From WHTK01 sp965197795 (lineage in GTDB: Bacteria > Chloroflexota > Dehalococcoidia > DSTF01 > WHTK01), in the NCBI GenBank assembly GCA_965197795.1, contig OZ240228.1, forward strand, positions 372,001 to 436,000: DNA of 64,000 bases, in the 5' to 3' direction. The stretch's first letter is position 1, and every line of letters begins with the position of its first letter. The notes below the pieces were generated by a model. It was not told the DNA's origin. It searched no databases and saw nothing but the letters and a program-made list of their open reading frames with translations. The translations under genes and the position numbers were made by a program. Of this stretch, positions 8,394 to 16,850 are shown in pieces.

Positions 8394-9329
8394 ATGGCCG
8401 TCAACGCACCAGGCAAGCACTTCCGCAAGGGCATCAGCCTCATGGAGGCTGTCGAGATGTTCTCAGACCTCGACTTCACCGAGGCATGGTTCGTGGAGCA
8501 ACGCTGGCCCGCCGGCGTGGAATGCCCCGACTGCGAATCACAGGACATCCAGCACCGCACTACCCGCAAGCCTCAGCCCTTCCGGTGCAACGGCTGCCGT
8601 AAGGACTTCTCCGTAAAGACCGGCAGCATTATGCACGCCTCAAAGCTCCCCCTGAAGGCCTGGGGCATGGCCCTCTACCTCTTGGTCACGAACCTCAAGG
8701 GCGTGTCGAGCATGAAGCTCCACCGCGATCTCGGTGTCACCCAAAAGACGGCGTGGCATCTGGGTCACCGCATCCGCGAGGCATGGGCGCACGACAACAG
8801 CATGTTCGCTGGCCCTGTAGAGGTGGACGAAACCTACATCGGTGGCAAGGAGTCCAACAAGCACACCTCGAAGAAGCTCCGTGCTGGCCGTGGGCCAGTC
8901 GGCAAGACCGCTATCGTTGGAGCCAAGGACAGGCAGACGGGCAAGGTCACCGCTCAGGTTGCCCTCTCTACCGACGCGCCGACACTGCAAGGCTTCGTGT
9001 ACCAGAACACGGAGACCGATGCTCAGGTGTACACAGACGACGCCCTGGCCTATCTCGGGATCAAGCGGCCTCACGCAACGGTCAAGCACTCCGCCCGCGA
9101 GTACGTTCACGGCATGGCTCACACGAATGGCATCGAGAGTCATTGGGCAATGCTGAAGCGGGGATACGTCGGCGTGTACCACCAGATGAGCGTCAAGCAC
9201 CTTGACCGCTACGTCACGGAATTCTCAGGCCGTCACAATGACCGACCCAGGGATACCGCCACGCAAATGGCGGCAATGGTGCTGGGAAGCAACGGCAAGC
9301 GGCTCCGGTATGAAGACTTGATTGCATGA
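8394..9329 (+). CDS. IS1595-family transposase (ISXO2-like)
   Basis: A 311-residue transposase. An N-terminal zinc ribbon has Cys44/Cys47 (CPDC) and Cys65/Cys68 (CNGC). The ISXO2-type catalytic domain begins VEVDETYIGGK (Asp145), continues with the second acidic residue in VYTDDALAY (Asp215) and ends with HTNGIESHW (Asn245/Glu248), the family's third catalytic motif. The length is normal for IS1595 members and no frame break is seen, so it is probably active. Its stop overlaps the methylase start (ATGA), indicating translational coupling within a transposase-methylase-small protein operon. Confidence 0.93.
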   Translation: MAVNAPGKHFRKGISLMEAVEMFSDLDFTEAWFVEQRWPAGVECPDCESQDIQHRTTRKPQPFRCNGCRKDFSVKTGSIMHASKLPLKAWGMALYLLVTNLKGVSSMKLHRDLGVTQKTAWHLGHRIREAWAHDNSMFAGPVEVDETYIGGKESNKHTSKKLRAGRGPVGKTAIVGAKDRQTGKVTAQVALSTDAPTLQGFVYQNTETDAQVYTDDALAYLGIKRPHATVKHSAREYVHGMAHTNGIESHWAMLKRGYVGVYHQMSVKHLDRYVTEFSGRHNDRPRDTATQMAAMVLGSNGKRLRYEDLIA

Positions 9330-10710
9330 GCGGCGTGGCCGCACCCAACTTCGTCAACCGGACGATCTGGACAGGAGACAACCTCGACATACTGCGGGGC
9401 ATGAACAGCGAGTGCGTCGACCTGATCTACCTGGATCCACCCTTCAACTCCAACCAGGACTATGCCGCGCCGTGGGCAGCAAGGCCGCAGGTGCGGCGTT
9501 CAAGGACACCTGGACGCTCTCAGACCTGGACGTGGCCTGGATGGGCCTGATTGCCGACGAGAAGCCAGAGATCGCCTATCTACTCGACGCGTCCCGACGA
9601 ACGCACGGCAAAGGGATGCAGTCCTACTTGACCATGATGGCCGTGCGGCTGCTAGAGATGCGACGTGTACTGAAGGACACGGGCAGCATCTACCTGCACT
9701 GTGATCCCACGGCCAGCCACTACCTGAAGCTCTTGACGGACGCCATTTTCGGGCAGGGGAACTTCCGTAGCGAGGTCACTTGGAGGCGCATCAATGCCAA
9801 GGGCTTGGCCTTCAGGGGCTATCCGAATAACTCCGATTTCCTGCTGTACTACAGCAAGGCCGACCAGTTCACCTGGAATCGCCCCTATCGTCCGCACGAC
9901 CAAGCCTACGTTGAGAAGTTCTACAGGTACGTTGAACCGGAAACGGGGCGGCGCTATCGTCTTGGCGATTTGACTAATCCGAATAAGAACCGTCCCAACC
10001 TGACATACGAGTTCCTTGGCGTTAACAGGGTGTGGCGCTGGACCCAGGAGAGGATGCAGGCAGCCTATGAACAAGGCCTCGTAGTCCAGCAGCCCAGGAG
10101 CGGTCCGTGCACTCAAGAGGTATCTTGACGAGATGCAAGGGAACCCCGTCGATACGATTTGGGACGATGTGCCCCCTATTCAAGCGCAATCGAAGGAACG
10201 TACAGGCTATCCCACACAGAAGCCGCTTGCCTTGTTGGAGCGCATCATCAAGGCCAGTAGCAACGAGGGCGACGTGGTGCTCGACCCGTTTTGCGGATGC
10301 GCCACGGCCTGCGTCGCGGCGGAGAAGTTGGGACGACAGTGGGTGGGTATCGACCTATCCCCAAGGCTGCGGAGCTGGTTAACATCCGATTGCGCGGCGA
10401 GATGGGTGACCTGTTCCATCACGGGTTCGTGACAACGCGCACGGACATACCGCGCCGTACGGATATAGATGCGCCTATAAACTACAGACAGAATAAGCAC
10501 GTGCTCTACGGCCAGCAGGAGGGCAAGTGCAACGGTTGCCGGACGCCCTTCGAGTTTCGCCACTTCGAGGTGGATCACGTGGTACCGCAGAGCAAGGGCG
10601 GTACCGACCATCTGGACAACTTGCAGCTGCTATGCGGTTCCTGTAATCGCATCAAGGGAGACCGGCCTCAGGAGTATCTTGTATCCAAGCTGAAGGAGAT
10701 AGCACTATGA
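9326..10710 (+). pseudogene. DNA methyltransferase (beta-class, DPPF) with C-terminal HNH endonuclease domain, three frame breaks
   Basis: The frame starts at ATG 9326 with GDNLDILRGMNSECVDLIYL and DPPF (catalytic motif IV). It shifts near 9472 (to VGSKAAGAAFKDTWTLSDLD), near 10093 (to PGAVRALKRYLDEM) and near 10358 (to PKAAELVNIRL). Motif I, VLDPFCGCATACVAAEKLG, comes late, so the order IV then I is that of beta-class amino-methyltransferases that modify adenine N6 or cytosine N4. The last 70 residues form an HNH nuclease: CNGC, FEVDHVVPQSKGGTDHLDN, CGSCNRIKG. The pieces align as one protein of about 460 residues. The breaks may be decay, sequencing error or, less likely, recoding. Confidence 0.8.
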
Positions 10711-10865
10711 GTGAGGCGAAGCGCAACCCAGGCCGCCCCATGAAGCGTAAGCCGCCGGAGTCGATCCGTGACACGGCAGGCAACGTCACGAAGTCGCTGT
10801 TGCGGACGCGGCCCAAGCATGAGAGGAAGATGCTCCAAAAGCGAGGGAAGGAAGCCGCCTCCTAG
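10707..10865 (+). CDS. Small basic protein of the mobile element, unknown function
   Basis: A 52-residue ORF whose ATG overlaps the stop of the HNH domain (ATGA) and whose TAG lies 8 bp before the right inverted repeat. The product is rich in Lys and Arg (NPGRPMKRKPPESIRD, RTRPKHERKMLQKRGKEAAS) with no hydrophobic segment. The coupling to the methylase-HNH frame and its place at the element end suggest a real gene with a nucleic-acid-related or regulatory role. No family was recognised. Confidence 0.6.
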   Translation: MSEAKRNPGRPMKRKPPESIRDTAGNVTKSLLRTRPKHERKMLQKRGKEAAS

Positions 10866-10873
10866 TCGGCGGC

Positions 10874-10897
10874 GGGGTAAATTGGTATATAATTCCC
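10874..10897. repeat. Right terminal inverted repeat of the mobile element
   Basis: Begins GGGGTAAATTGG and ends TATAATTCCC, the complement of the left repeat with one mismatch. It contains TATAAT (10888-10893), which could act as an outward -10 element towards the interrupted Rieske gene. Confidence 0.93.
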
Positions 10898-10905
10898 CAA
10901 AGAAG
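10898..10905. repeat. Target-site duplication, right copy (CAAAGAAG)
   Basis: Identical to 7394-7401. With one copy removed, the Rieske gene 2 frame is restored exactly. Confidence 0.93.
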
Positions 10906-10943
10906 AGAACGATCTGCTGTGTCGAGTCGGGCCGGACACGCCT

Positions 10944-12185
10944 ATGGGTAACCTGATGCGCCGCTATTGGCTGCCGGCGCTGCTCTCCTGGGAGCTCCCA
11001 GCGGTTGATTGCGCTCCGGTCCGTTTGCGGCTCCTGGGCGACGACCTCGTCGCCTTCCGCGACAGCGAAGGCCGCGTCGGGATCCTCGAGGAGAATTGCC
11101 CGCACCGGCGAGCGTCGCTCTGGCTGGGCCGTAACGAGGACTCAGGGCTGCGCTGCATTTACCACGGCTGGAAGTTCGACGTTTCCGGCGCCTGCGTCGA
11201 CCAGATGAACGAGCCCGAGAGCTTCGCCGCCAAGATACAGGCAACGGCTTATCCGGCGCTGGAGCAGGGCGACGTTATCTGGACCTACATGGGACCGCCG
11301 GAACTGACGCCGCCGCCTCCCAACTTCGAGTACACGCGGGCGCAAGGCGACCACCGAACCGTGAGCAAGGTGCAGGAGGAGTGCGGCTGGCTGCAGGCGC
11401 TCGAAGGCGGTATCGACTCCTCTCACGCGCCGATCCTGCACCGAGCGATCGCCAGCGGCGGCGCTGGAATCGCGGCCCAATCGGCGTTCGTCCAGGGGAG
11501 CGCACCGCTGCTCGAAATAGACATAACCGACTACGGCTATCGCTACGCCGGCGTACGCCAGCTCAACGAGGACCAGCAGTATGTGCGCGGCTATCACTTC
11601 GTGATGCCGTTTACCCAGCTGCGTCCCGGTCAGAACGTTAGCCGCGGCGATACGGCCGAAAGGCCGGTGGTGTCAGGCCATCACTGGGTGCCAATCGACG
11701 ACGAGCATTGCATGGTCTGGAACTGGCACTACAGCTATGGCGACCACGTGCTCGACGAGGAAGAGCGCTCGATGGACTCATCGGGCAACGGTACGCACCA
11801 CTTCGACTTCAAGACGTTTCGCGCCTATGGCAATCGCGACAACGACTGGCATATCGATCGTGAGGTTCAGAGGACCCAGACGTTCAGCGGCATTTCGGGG
11901 ATAAATGCGAAAGACCGAGCCGTGCAGGAAAGCATGGGGCGAGTCGTGGATCGAAGTCGCGAGCATCTCGGGCCGGCTGACCGGGCGATTATCGCGACTC
12001 GACGTTTGCTTGCGGAGGCTACACGGGGCGTGGCACTGGGGGAACAGCCTCGAGGGGTAGCAGACGGCTACTACTCGATACGAGCCAGCGAAAAAGTCTT
12101 TGCCAGCGACGTTCCGTGGCGCGAGGTTCTCCTACCGGAGATGTATCCGGAGGGGGAGAAGGCGCCAGCCGTCGCGATGGTGTGA
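10944..12185 (+). CDS. Rieske oxygenase catalytic subunit, paralogue 2, 5'-truncated by the mobile element
   Basis: The frame is open from 10893 inside the right inverted repeat, but the first ATG is at 10944, equal to residue 19 of the reconstructed 431-residue protein. Everything needed for catalysis is retained: CPHRRAS and CIYHGW for the [2Fe-2S] cluster, and EGGIDSSHAPILH (D-x2-H-x4-H) for the iron. The glycine usual after CPHR is arginine. The original ribosome site is now 3.5 kb away and no good site precedes 10944, so the gene is probably silent or weakly expressed. It would have been a ring-hydroxylating oxygenase like its paralogues. It ends convergently with the hydrolase at 12273. 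Confidence 0.88.
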   Translation: MGNLMRRYWLPALLSWELPAVDCAPVRLRLLGDDLVAFRDSEGRVGILEENCPHRRASLWLGRNEDSGLRCIYHGWKFDVSGACVDQMNEPESFAAKIQATAYPALEQGDVIWTYMGPPELTPPPPNFEYTRAQGDHRTVSKVQEECGWLQALEGGIDSSHAPILHRAIASGGAGIAAQSAFVQGSAPLLEIDITDYGYRYAGVRQLNEDQQYVRGYHFVMPFTQLRPGQNVSRGDTAERPVVSGHHWVPIDDEHCMVWNWHYSYGDHVLDEEERSMDSSGNGTHHFDFKTFRAYGNRDNDWHIDREVQRTQTFSGISGINAKDRAVQESMGRVVDRSREHLGPADRAIIATRRLLAEATRGVALGEQPRGVADGYYSIRASEKVFASDVPWREVLLPEMYPEGEKAPAVAMV

Positions 12186-12231
12186 CCTCGGCGAGCGGCG
12201 CGCGCTGCCGACGTGCTGATTCGAGACTCTG

Positions 12232-12266
12232 AGCCGGGCCGTGGTGCGATGAGCAGCGGCCCGGCT
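12232..12266. terminator. Hairpin between convergent genes
   Basis: AGCCGGGCCG (12232-12241) pairs perfectly with CGGCCCGGCT (12257-12266) across a 15-nt loop, midway between the ends of Rieske gene 2 and the hydrolase. A bidirectional terminator is likely. Confidence 0.5.
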
Positions 12267-12272
12267 GGCTCT

Positions 12273-13424
12273 TCAGGAGATTCCGAAGATTCTCGCCGGG
12301 TTGTCCCAGAGAATCTTGCGCTTGTCTTCGTCTGAGATGGTGTCCAGCTTCAAGAACATGTCGACCGCGTTGGGAAACATGCTGTCGCTGTGCGGGTAGT
12401 CCGTGGAGAACAGCAGGTTGTCAGCACCACCCATGTAATCGATGGTGTACTTGACGACATCCTCTTCCGGCTCGACGACGGCGTAGCAGCTGCGTTTGAA
12501 GTATTCGCTCGGCTTCATTGAGAGCTCTAGGTCCATGTCGGGAGCGTGCACCTCCCACTTATCGTCGAGGCGGAATAGCAACCATGGGATCCAGCACGCG
12601 TTGACCTCCATGAAGACCGGCATCAGGTGTGGGTAGCGCTCCAGGACGCCGCCCAGGATCAGCTCCGCGACCTGTGTGTGGGCGTGGACGGGACCGACCA
12701 GTGCGTTGCCGACCACGCTGAGGTCACCGTGACCGCGGTAGCGATGGTTGTAGTTGTCCTTGAGCATGTAATTCGCCGGCGGTCCGTGCAGCCCCAACGG
12801 GACGCGTAGCTGCTCCAGCTCCTGCCACAGGGGCTCGAAGAACTCGTCGCAGAGCAGCCGGCCGCCAACCGCGCCGCCCGTCATGGCGACGCCGGTGGCC
12901 CCCAGCTCCTTGATGGCGCGGCGCGCTTCCTGGGCGGCCAGCGTCGCGTCATGGGGTGGCAACCAGGCCCAGAACTTGAGGCGCTCCGGGTTGGCACTGA
13001 CGAAGTCCGCGGCGTAGTCGTTGTGGACCCGACATAACGCCAGGCTGTGTTCAGGGTCGAGGTCGTCATAGCGGACGATGCCCATCGTCAGGGTTGGCAT
13101 CATGACGCCCACGTCGACGCCCTCGATATCGAAGCCCTCAAGGAAGTTCTCGGGCGTGCCGTCGTTCGAGACCTTCACGAGGTGAAGCACCTGCGATATG
13201 CGCCGCTGGCTGCGCCTGCGTACCAGGGGATAGGGGTCGACGGGCGGCTGCGTGACGCCTTCGTGGACCAGACGCATGCTCCTGCCTTCGCCTAAGCCAC
13301 CGCCATCCGCTCTCTCTAGCTTGGTGCGCGAGCGGAACGGCTCCGGCAGATTGCGCTCCCAGAGGTCCGGCGGCTCCATCAGGTGCGGCTCGCTATCGAT
13401 GATGCGGAATCCTTGCTTGCTCAA
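12273..13424 (-). CDS. Amidohydrolase family 2 (ACMSD-like TIM-barrel) metal-dependent hydrolase
   Basis: A 383-residue protein from TTG at 13424, with AAAGGAGA seven bases upstream. The N-terminal FRIIDSEPHLMEP has the histidine of the amidohydrolase metal site in the D-S-E-P-H variant, followed by the strand VDVGVMMPTL, the LGLHGPP motif near residue 205 and the C-terminal LLFSTDYPHSDSMFP aspartate motif. Related enzymes decarboxylate or hydrolyse aromatic-acid or ring-cleavage products (for example ACMSD and gamma-resorcylate decarboxylase). It is the first of three hydrolase genes in this section. The substrate is unknown, but the oxygenase neighbours suggest an aromatic intermediate. Confidence 0.85.
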   Translation of the reverse strand: MSKQGFRIIDSEPHLMEPPDLWERNLPEPFRSRTKLERADGGGLGEGRSMRLVHEGVTQPPVDPYPLVRRRSQRRISQVLHLVKVSNDGTPENFLEGFDIEGVDVGVMMPTLTMGIVRYDDLDPEHSLALCRVHNDYAADFVSANPERLKFWAWLPPHDATLAAQEARRAIKELGATGVAMTGGAVGGRLLCDEFFEPLWQELEQLRVPLGLHGPPANYMLKDNYNHRYRGHGDLSVVGNALVGPVHAHTQVAELILGGVLERYPHLMPVFMEVNACWIPWLLFRLDDKWEVHAPDMDLELSMKPSEYFKRSCYAVVEPEEDVVKYTIDYMGGADNLLFSTDYPHSDSMFPNAVDMFLKLDTISDEDKRKILWDNPARIFGIS

Positions 13425-13464
13425 CTCGGTCTCCTTTGCCGGCTGCGGCGCCTATCTCCGGGGA

Positions 13465-14451
13465 CTAGCGCTGTCGGGTGGTTGGCGGCGGCAGCGGTAG
13501 CTCGACGCCGATGCCGCTTTGACGGGCCTTCTTGATGGCTTCGGAGGCGATCGCGACGTCCTGGGCGCCCGTGCCGATGCTGTCGAAAATCGTGAGGGCT
13601 CGTGGGTTTGTGCTTTTCGGGGCGCGGCCACCGACGACGTCCTTGAGCTCGAGGACCTGGTTCCACCGCAGCTTTCCTCGGGCCGCCGCGTATATCAGAT
13701 CGCCGCACTCCGACTCGGCCACGGGCAGGCTCTCGACGACAACCGTTTCGGCCCGGCCGATGGCTTCCTCGTCGAGCTCGCGGCGGTAAACGCCGGTGGC
13801 GCCGACGCCGCAGACGAAAGTGCCTTCGGAGAGCCATTCGCCTTTGAGGACCGGGTCGTTGGCGCTGGTGATGGTGAGGACGATGTCGCAATCACGGGCG
13901 CACTCCTCGGCCGATTCGACCGGCTCGACGTCGAGCTCCAGCTTCTGCGACATCTCCTTCGCGTAGGCGAGCCGGTTCTCTGGAGTGCGGCTGAAGGCCT
14001 TGACCTTGCGCAGTTTCCTGACGCCGCTTACAGCTTCGAACTGAGCCCGCGCCTCCCGACCCGTGCCGATGATGCCGAGTGTGTCGGCTTCCGGCCTCGC
14101 GAGATACTTGGTGGCCACCGCGGAGACGGCGCCGGTGCGCATTTCGGTCAGGGCGAAAGCCTCGACGATGCCGGCGAAGCCAGCGTCCAGGTCGTACGCG
14201 AAGACGCGATAGCCCGCGTTGCCGAGATAGGCTTTCAGCCCGTAGCTATTAAAGCCGTAGGCGCCGCCGACCTTGACGCGGAACGGCCCGCGAGGCAGGT
14301 GAAGCTCGGTCGTCTGCGTTTGCTCTGCCATTCCGCGGGCGTCGTCGAGGCACAGCTTCTCGATGATCGCGGCGCAATCGTCCCCGGTCATCAGGCCGCG
14401 TACGTCCGCGTCGCTGAGGTAAAGGGGCGCGGGTGGTAATTGGTTCTCCAT
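13465..14451 (-). CDS. Ornithine cyclodeaminase / mu-crystallin family protein
   Basis: A 328-residue protein from ATG 14451. The NAD(P)-binding Rossmann motif is TLGIIGTGREARAQFEAV near residues 125-142, preceded by GAVSAVATKYLARP, the family's substrate-binding strand, and followed late by FDSIGTGAQDVAIA, a family hallmark. Members interconvert amino and imino acids: ornithine cyclodeaminase, alanine dehydrogenase or ketimine reductase. Length and motifs are complete. It lies 17 bp downstream of the LigJ-like gene and upstream of another hydrolase, so the three minus-strand genes from 15485 to 12273 are probably one operon. Confidence 0.9.
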   Translation of the reverse strand: MENQLPPAPLYLSDADVRGLMTGDDCAAIIEKLCLDDARGMAEQTQTTELHLPRGPFRVKVGGAYGFNSYGLKAYLGNAGYRVFAYDLDAGFAGIVEAFALTEMRTGAVSAVATKYLARPEADTLGIIGTGREARAQFEAVSGVRKLRKVKAFSRTPENRLAYAKEMSQKLELDVEPVESAEECARDCDIVLTITSANDPVLKGEWLSEGTFVCGVGATGVYRRELDEEAIGRAETVVVESLPVAESECGDLIYAAARGKLRWNQVLELKDVVGGRAPKSTNPRALTIFDSIGTGAQDVAIASEAIKKARQSGIGVELPLPPPTTRQR

Positions 14452-14468
14452 CTGGTCGCCTCAGTTGC

Positions 14469-15485
14469 CTACGACGACGTGTCGAGGCGGGAATAGACAC
14501 GGCGCGCGTTGCCCTCGTAGATGGCGTAACGCTCTTCGGGGCTGAGCCAGTCTATCGCCTCGATCATCGGCTTGATGTCGTTGAGAGCGTGGCCCGTTAC
14601 GGGGTCCTTGACGGAGCCGTTGGCCGGCTTATCGGAGCCAAACAGGACCCGGTCGACCCCCACGACCTTGATCAGGAGCTCGATCGACTCCTGGCTGTAG
14701 AGGACGGTATCGAAGTAGAGGTGCCGCAGCGCCTCATCGAAGGTTTCGAGTCCGCCGCCGGGGTTTCGCTCGATCTCGTTGAGCCAAAAGGCGCGGCCTC
14801 TGCCAACCTGGTAGGGCAGATAGCCGCCACCGTGCCCGACGATGAGCTTGAGGTTGGGGAAGTCCTTGAACAGGCCCGGCGTCCGCAGAATGCTGTACGC
14901 GGCTATCGTCTGCTCGGTGATGAAGTAGCCCAGCTCGGGCTCGCGGGAGAAGCGAAACGGTCCGCCGTGGATCAAGCCCGGGACGTCGAGCTCGACCATC
15001 TTTTCGTACAGCGGGTACCAGTAGTCGTCCCCCATGTGCGGGGTTTCTCCCGCGCCTTCGCCTGGATCGGGGTTGATCTTGCAACCGATGAAGCTGTGTT
15101 CCTCGACGCAGCGCTGGAGCTCTTCGGCCGCCGCCTTGGGACGCACGCCGGCGGTTTGAGGCAGCGCCGCAAGGCCCCGGAAACGGTCGCTATGTAGGTC
15201 GACCACGCGCGCGATGGTGTCGTTGATGCTGACCGTGATCTGTCGCACGAGCGGCTCACGGCGATCGCCGGTCGGGATCGCCCATGGACGCGGCGCGATC
15301 AGCTGCAGGTCGGTACCCACGGCCTCGACCTCGGCAGCGTGGTCCTTGATGCTGGCTTCCAGGTCCTCGTCGCTGATCTCAGGTGGCTTCGGCTGGCCCA
15401 CGGGACCGGTTGCGGCGCCCAGGGCGCGGTAGTAGGCGTAGAGGCTGGCCGGGCCCGTCAGGTGGGCGTGCGTATCGATGATCAT
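14469..15485 (-). CDS. Amidohydrolase family protein, LigJ-like (4-oxalomesaconate hydratase-like)
   Basis: A 338-residue protein starting MIIDTHAHLTGP, with the D-x-H-x-H metal motif at the N-terminus. LIHGGPF, IVGHGGGYLPYQVGR and LFGSDKPANGSV supply the remaining metal and catalytic positions of the barrel. The end, ERYAIYEGNARRVYSRLD, closely resembles the tail of LigJ, which hydrates 4-oxalomesaconate in the protocatechuate 4,5-cleavage pathway. The assignment to LigJ function is from recall of the family, not a search; other decarboxylating or hydrolytic activities of this superfamily remain possible. First gene of a probable three-gene minus-strand operon, divergent from the hydrolase at 15589. 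Confidence 0.8.
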   Translation of the reverse strand: MIIDTHAHLTGPASLYAYYRALGAATGPVGQPKPPEISDEDLEASIKDHAAEVEAVGTDLQLIAPRPWAIPTGDRREPLVRQITVSINDTIARVVDLHSDRFRGLAALPQTAGVRPKAAAEELQRCVEEHSFIGCKINPDPGEGAGETPHMGDDYWYPLYEKMVELDVPGLIHGGPFRFSREPELGYFITEQTIAAYSILRTPGLFKDFPNLKLIVGHGGGYLPYQVGRGRAFWLNEIERNPGGGLETFDEALRHLYFDTVLYSQESIELLIKVVGVDRVLFGSDKPANGSVKDPVTGHALNDIKPMIEAIDWLSPEERYAIYEGNARRVYSRLDTSS

Positions 15486-15588
15486 CGTGGCGAATCGTAC
15501 CAGACTCGCGGGCGCCCCAGATGGAGAGCCATCCGGGTTGCGAACAAGCCCCGGATCGAGATTTGATAGACTGCCTCGAGCATCTGAA

Positions 15589-16752
15589 ATGACGAAAAAC
15601 TCCTACACCTACATATCGGGCGACACCCACCTGGAGGTTCCGGCCCAGCGCTGGACCTGCCGTGTGCCGGAAAAGCTGCGCGATCGGGCGCCACGGACCG
15701 TGCGGCTGGCCAACGGGGCCGACGGCTTCCTGATCGAAGGACAACCCGTGAGGGAGAACGCGTTCGACCTCTACGGCGGCAAGGGCCGCGATGCCTGGGG
15801 TCCGTTCGGTCAGACGTATGAATCGACGCCGAGAACGGCTTCGGCGGAAGACCGGCTCGAGTGCCTCGACCTGGATGGCATGGACGCGGAGGTCCTGTTC
15901 CCGCCCGTGGTCACGGGCCCACGCGCCTGGCGCAGTGTTCAGGACGACGACGCCTATCTCGCGCTGGTGCGCGCTTACAACGAATTCATAGCCGAGGAGT
16001 ACGCGGGGGAGGCGCCTGACCGGATCATCGCGGTTGGCGTAATCCCGGCCGCCAGCGTGACTGACGCTCTAGAGGAGCTGCACAACTGTGCGCGATTGGG
16101 GTTGAAAGCCGTGATGTTGACCGCGTTCCCCGGCGGAAAAGGCTACCCGACGCCGGAGGATGACTCGTTCTGGGCCGAGGCACTGACGCTGCGCATGCCG
16201 CTTACAGTACACATCGATCTGGACCGTTCCGGGCCGCGGGCCGGCCCGCTCATGAGCTACGTGAAGCAGGCTGGCGTGGCTGACATCGCCGGGCAGGTGG
16301 CGCGTTTCGCTCAGAGAGGCGCCGTCAACGCGGTGCAGTTGATCATGGCGGGCGTCTTCGATCGCTTTCCCGAGCTGCGGATTCTGATGGCGGAAAACCA
16401 GATCGGCTGGGTGCCGACGTTCATGACGGTCGCGGACGAGCGCTACGACCGCCACCTGCCTTGGGCCGAGGAGCTGCTGGGGTTCCAGGCCCTGCCCAAC
16501 GGGCATCCGAGCGACTACGTACGACGCCATATCCTCTGGGGCTTTCAGCGAGACCCGGCCGGCGTGGAGCTGCGGCACTGGATCGGCCTGGAAAACCTGG
16601 TCTGGGGTTCGGACTTCCCGCACCAGGAGTCCGAGTACCCGCATTCGATGCGTGTCATCGAGCAGAACTTCCGCAATGTCCCAGACGCGGAGCGTCACGC
16701 CATGGTCTGCGGCAACATAGCCGCGTTCCTGCATCTGGATGCAGCTATTTGA
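15589..16752 (+). CDS. Amidohydrolase family 2 metal-dependent hydrolase
   Basis: A 387-residue protein. ATG at 15589 is preferred because the N-terminus (SYTYISGDTHLEVPAQRWTC) then starts with the metal-binding strand D-T-H of this family. Other landmarks are MDAEVLFPPVVTG, TVHIDLDRSGP, ILMAENQIGWVP and LVWGSDFPHQESEYPHS, whose aspartate is the usual last metal ligand. It resembles the enzyme encoded at 12273-13424 in length and layout, so they are likely distant paralogues acting on different carboxylated substrates. It is divergent from the LigJ-like gene, with overlapping 5' regions. The specific reaction is unknown. Confidence 0.83.
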   Translation: MTKNSYTYISGDTHLEVPAQRWTCRVPEKLRDRAPRTVRLANGADGFLIEGQPVRENAFDLYGGKGRDAWGPFGQTYESTPRTASAEDRLECLDLDGMDAEVLFPPVVTGPRAWRSVQDDDAYLALVRAYNEFIAEEYAGEAPDRIIAVGVIPAASVTDALEELHNCARLGLKAVMLTAFPGGKGYPTPEDDSFWAEALTLRMPLTVHIDLDRSGPRAGPLMSYVKQAGVADIAGQVARFAQRGAVNAVQLIMAGVFDRFPELRILMAENQIGWVPTFMTVADERYDRHLPWAEELLGFQALPNGHPSDYVRRHILWGFQRDPAGVELRHWIGLENLVWGSDFPHQESEYPHSMRVIEQNFRNVPDAERHAMVCGNIAAFLHLDAAI

Positions 16753-16850
16753 GATAGAACGCCACGGGCTCCTGCGAACCGGACTACCGGATCCGCCGGC
16801 TAGTGGCCTTATGCCATGCACAGGTGACAGGGTGGACTCAGATTAGCCCG

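Larger units (their letters stand above)
7402..10897 (+). mobile_element. IS1595-family (ISXO2-like) insertion element with passenger genes, 3496 bp
   Basis: Bounded by 24-bp inverted repeats that start GGGAATTA and match at 23 of 24 positions, with an exact 8-bp target duplication outside. It encodes, left to right, an intact HicB-type antitoxin, a hicA fragment, a DUF2283 fragment, a minus-strand 43-residue ORF like a transposase tail, the ISXO2-type transposase, an overlapping DNA methylase-HNH reading frame with three frame breaks, and a 52-residue basic protein that ends 8 bp before the right repeat. It interrupts Rieske gene 2 after its fifth codon. The hicB part is visibly more AT-rich than its surroundings, which supports foreign origin. 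Passenger genes are known in the IS1595 family; this combination could not be checked here. Confidence 0.92.

Noticed and set aside
8640..9200. Minus-strand open frame of 186 codons inside the transposase
   Set aside because: Antisense to an intact transposase with full motifs; the predicted product has no protein-like features.
13519..14439. Long plus-strand open frame of 306 codons
   Set aside because: It is antisense to the ornithine-cyclodeaminase gene, which has clear family motifs; high GC content makes such mirrored frames common.
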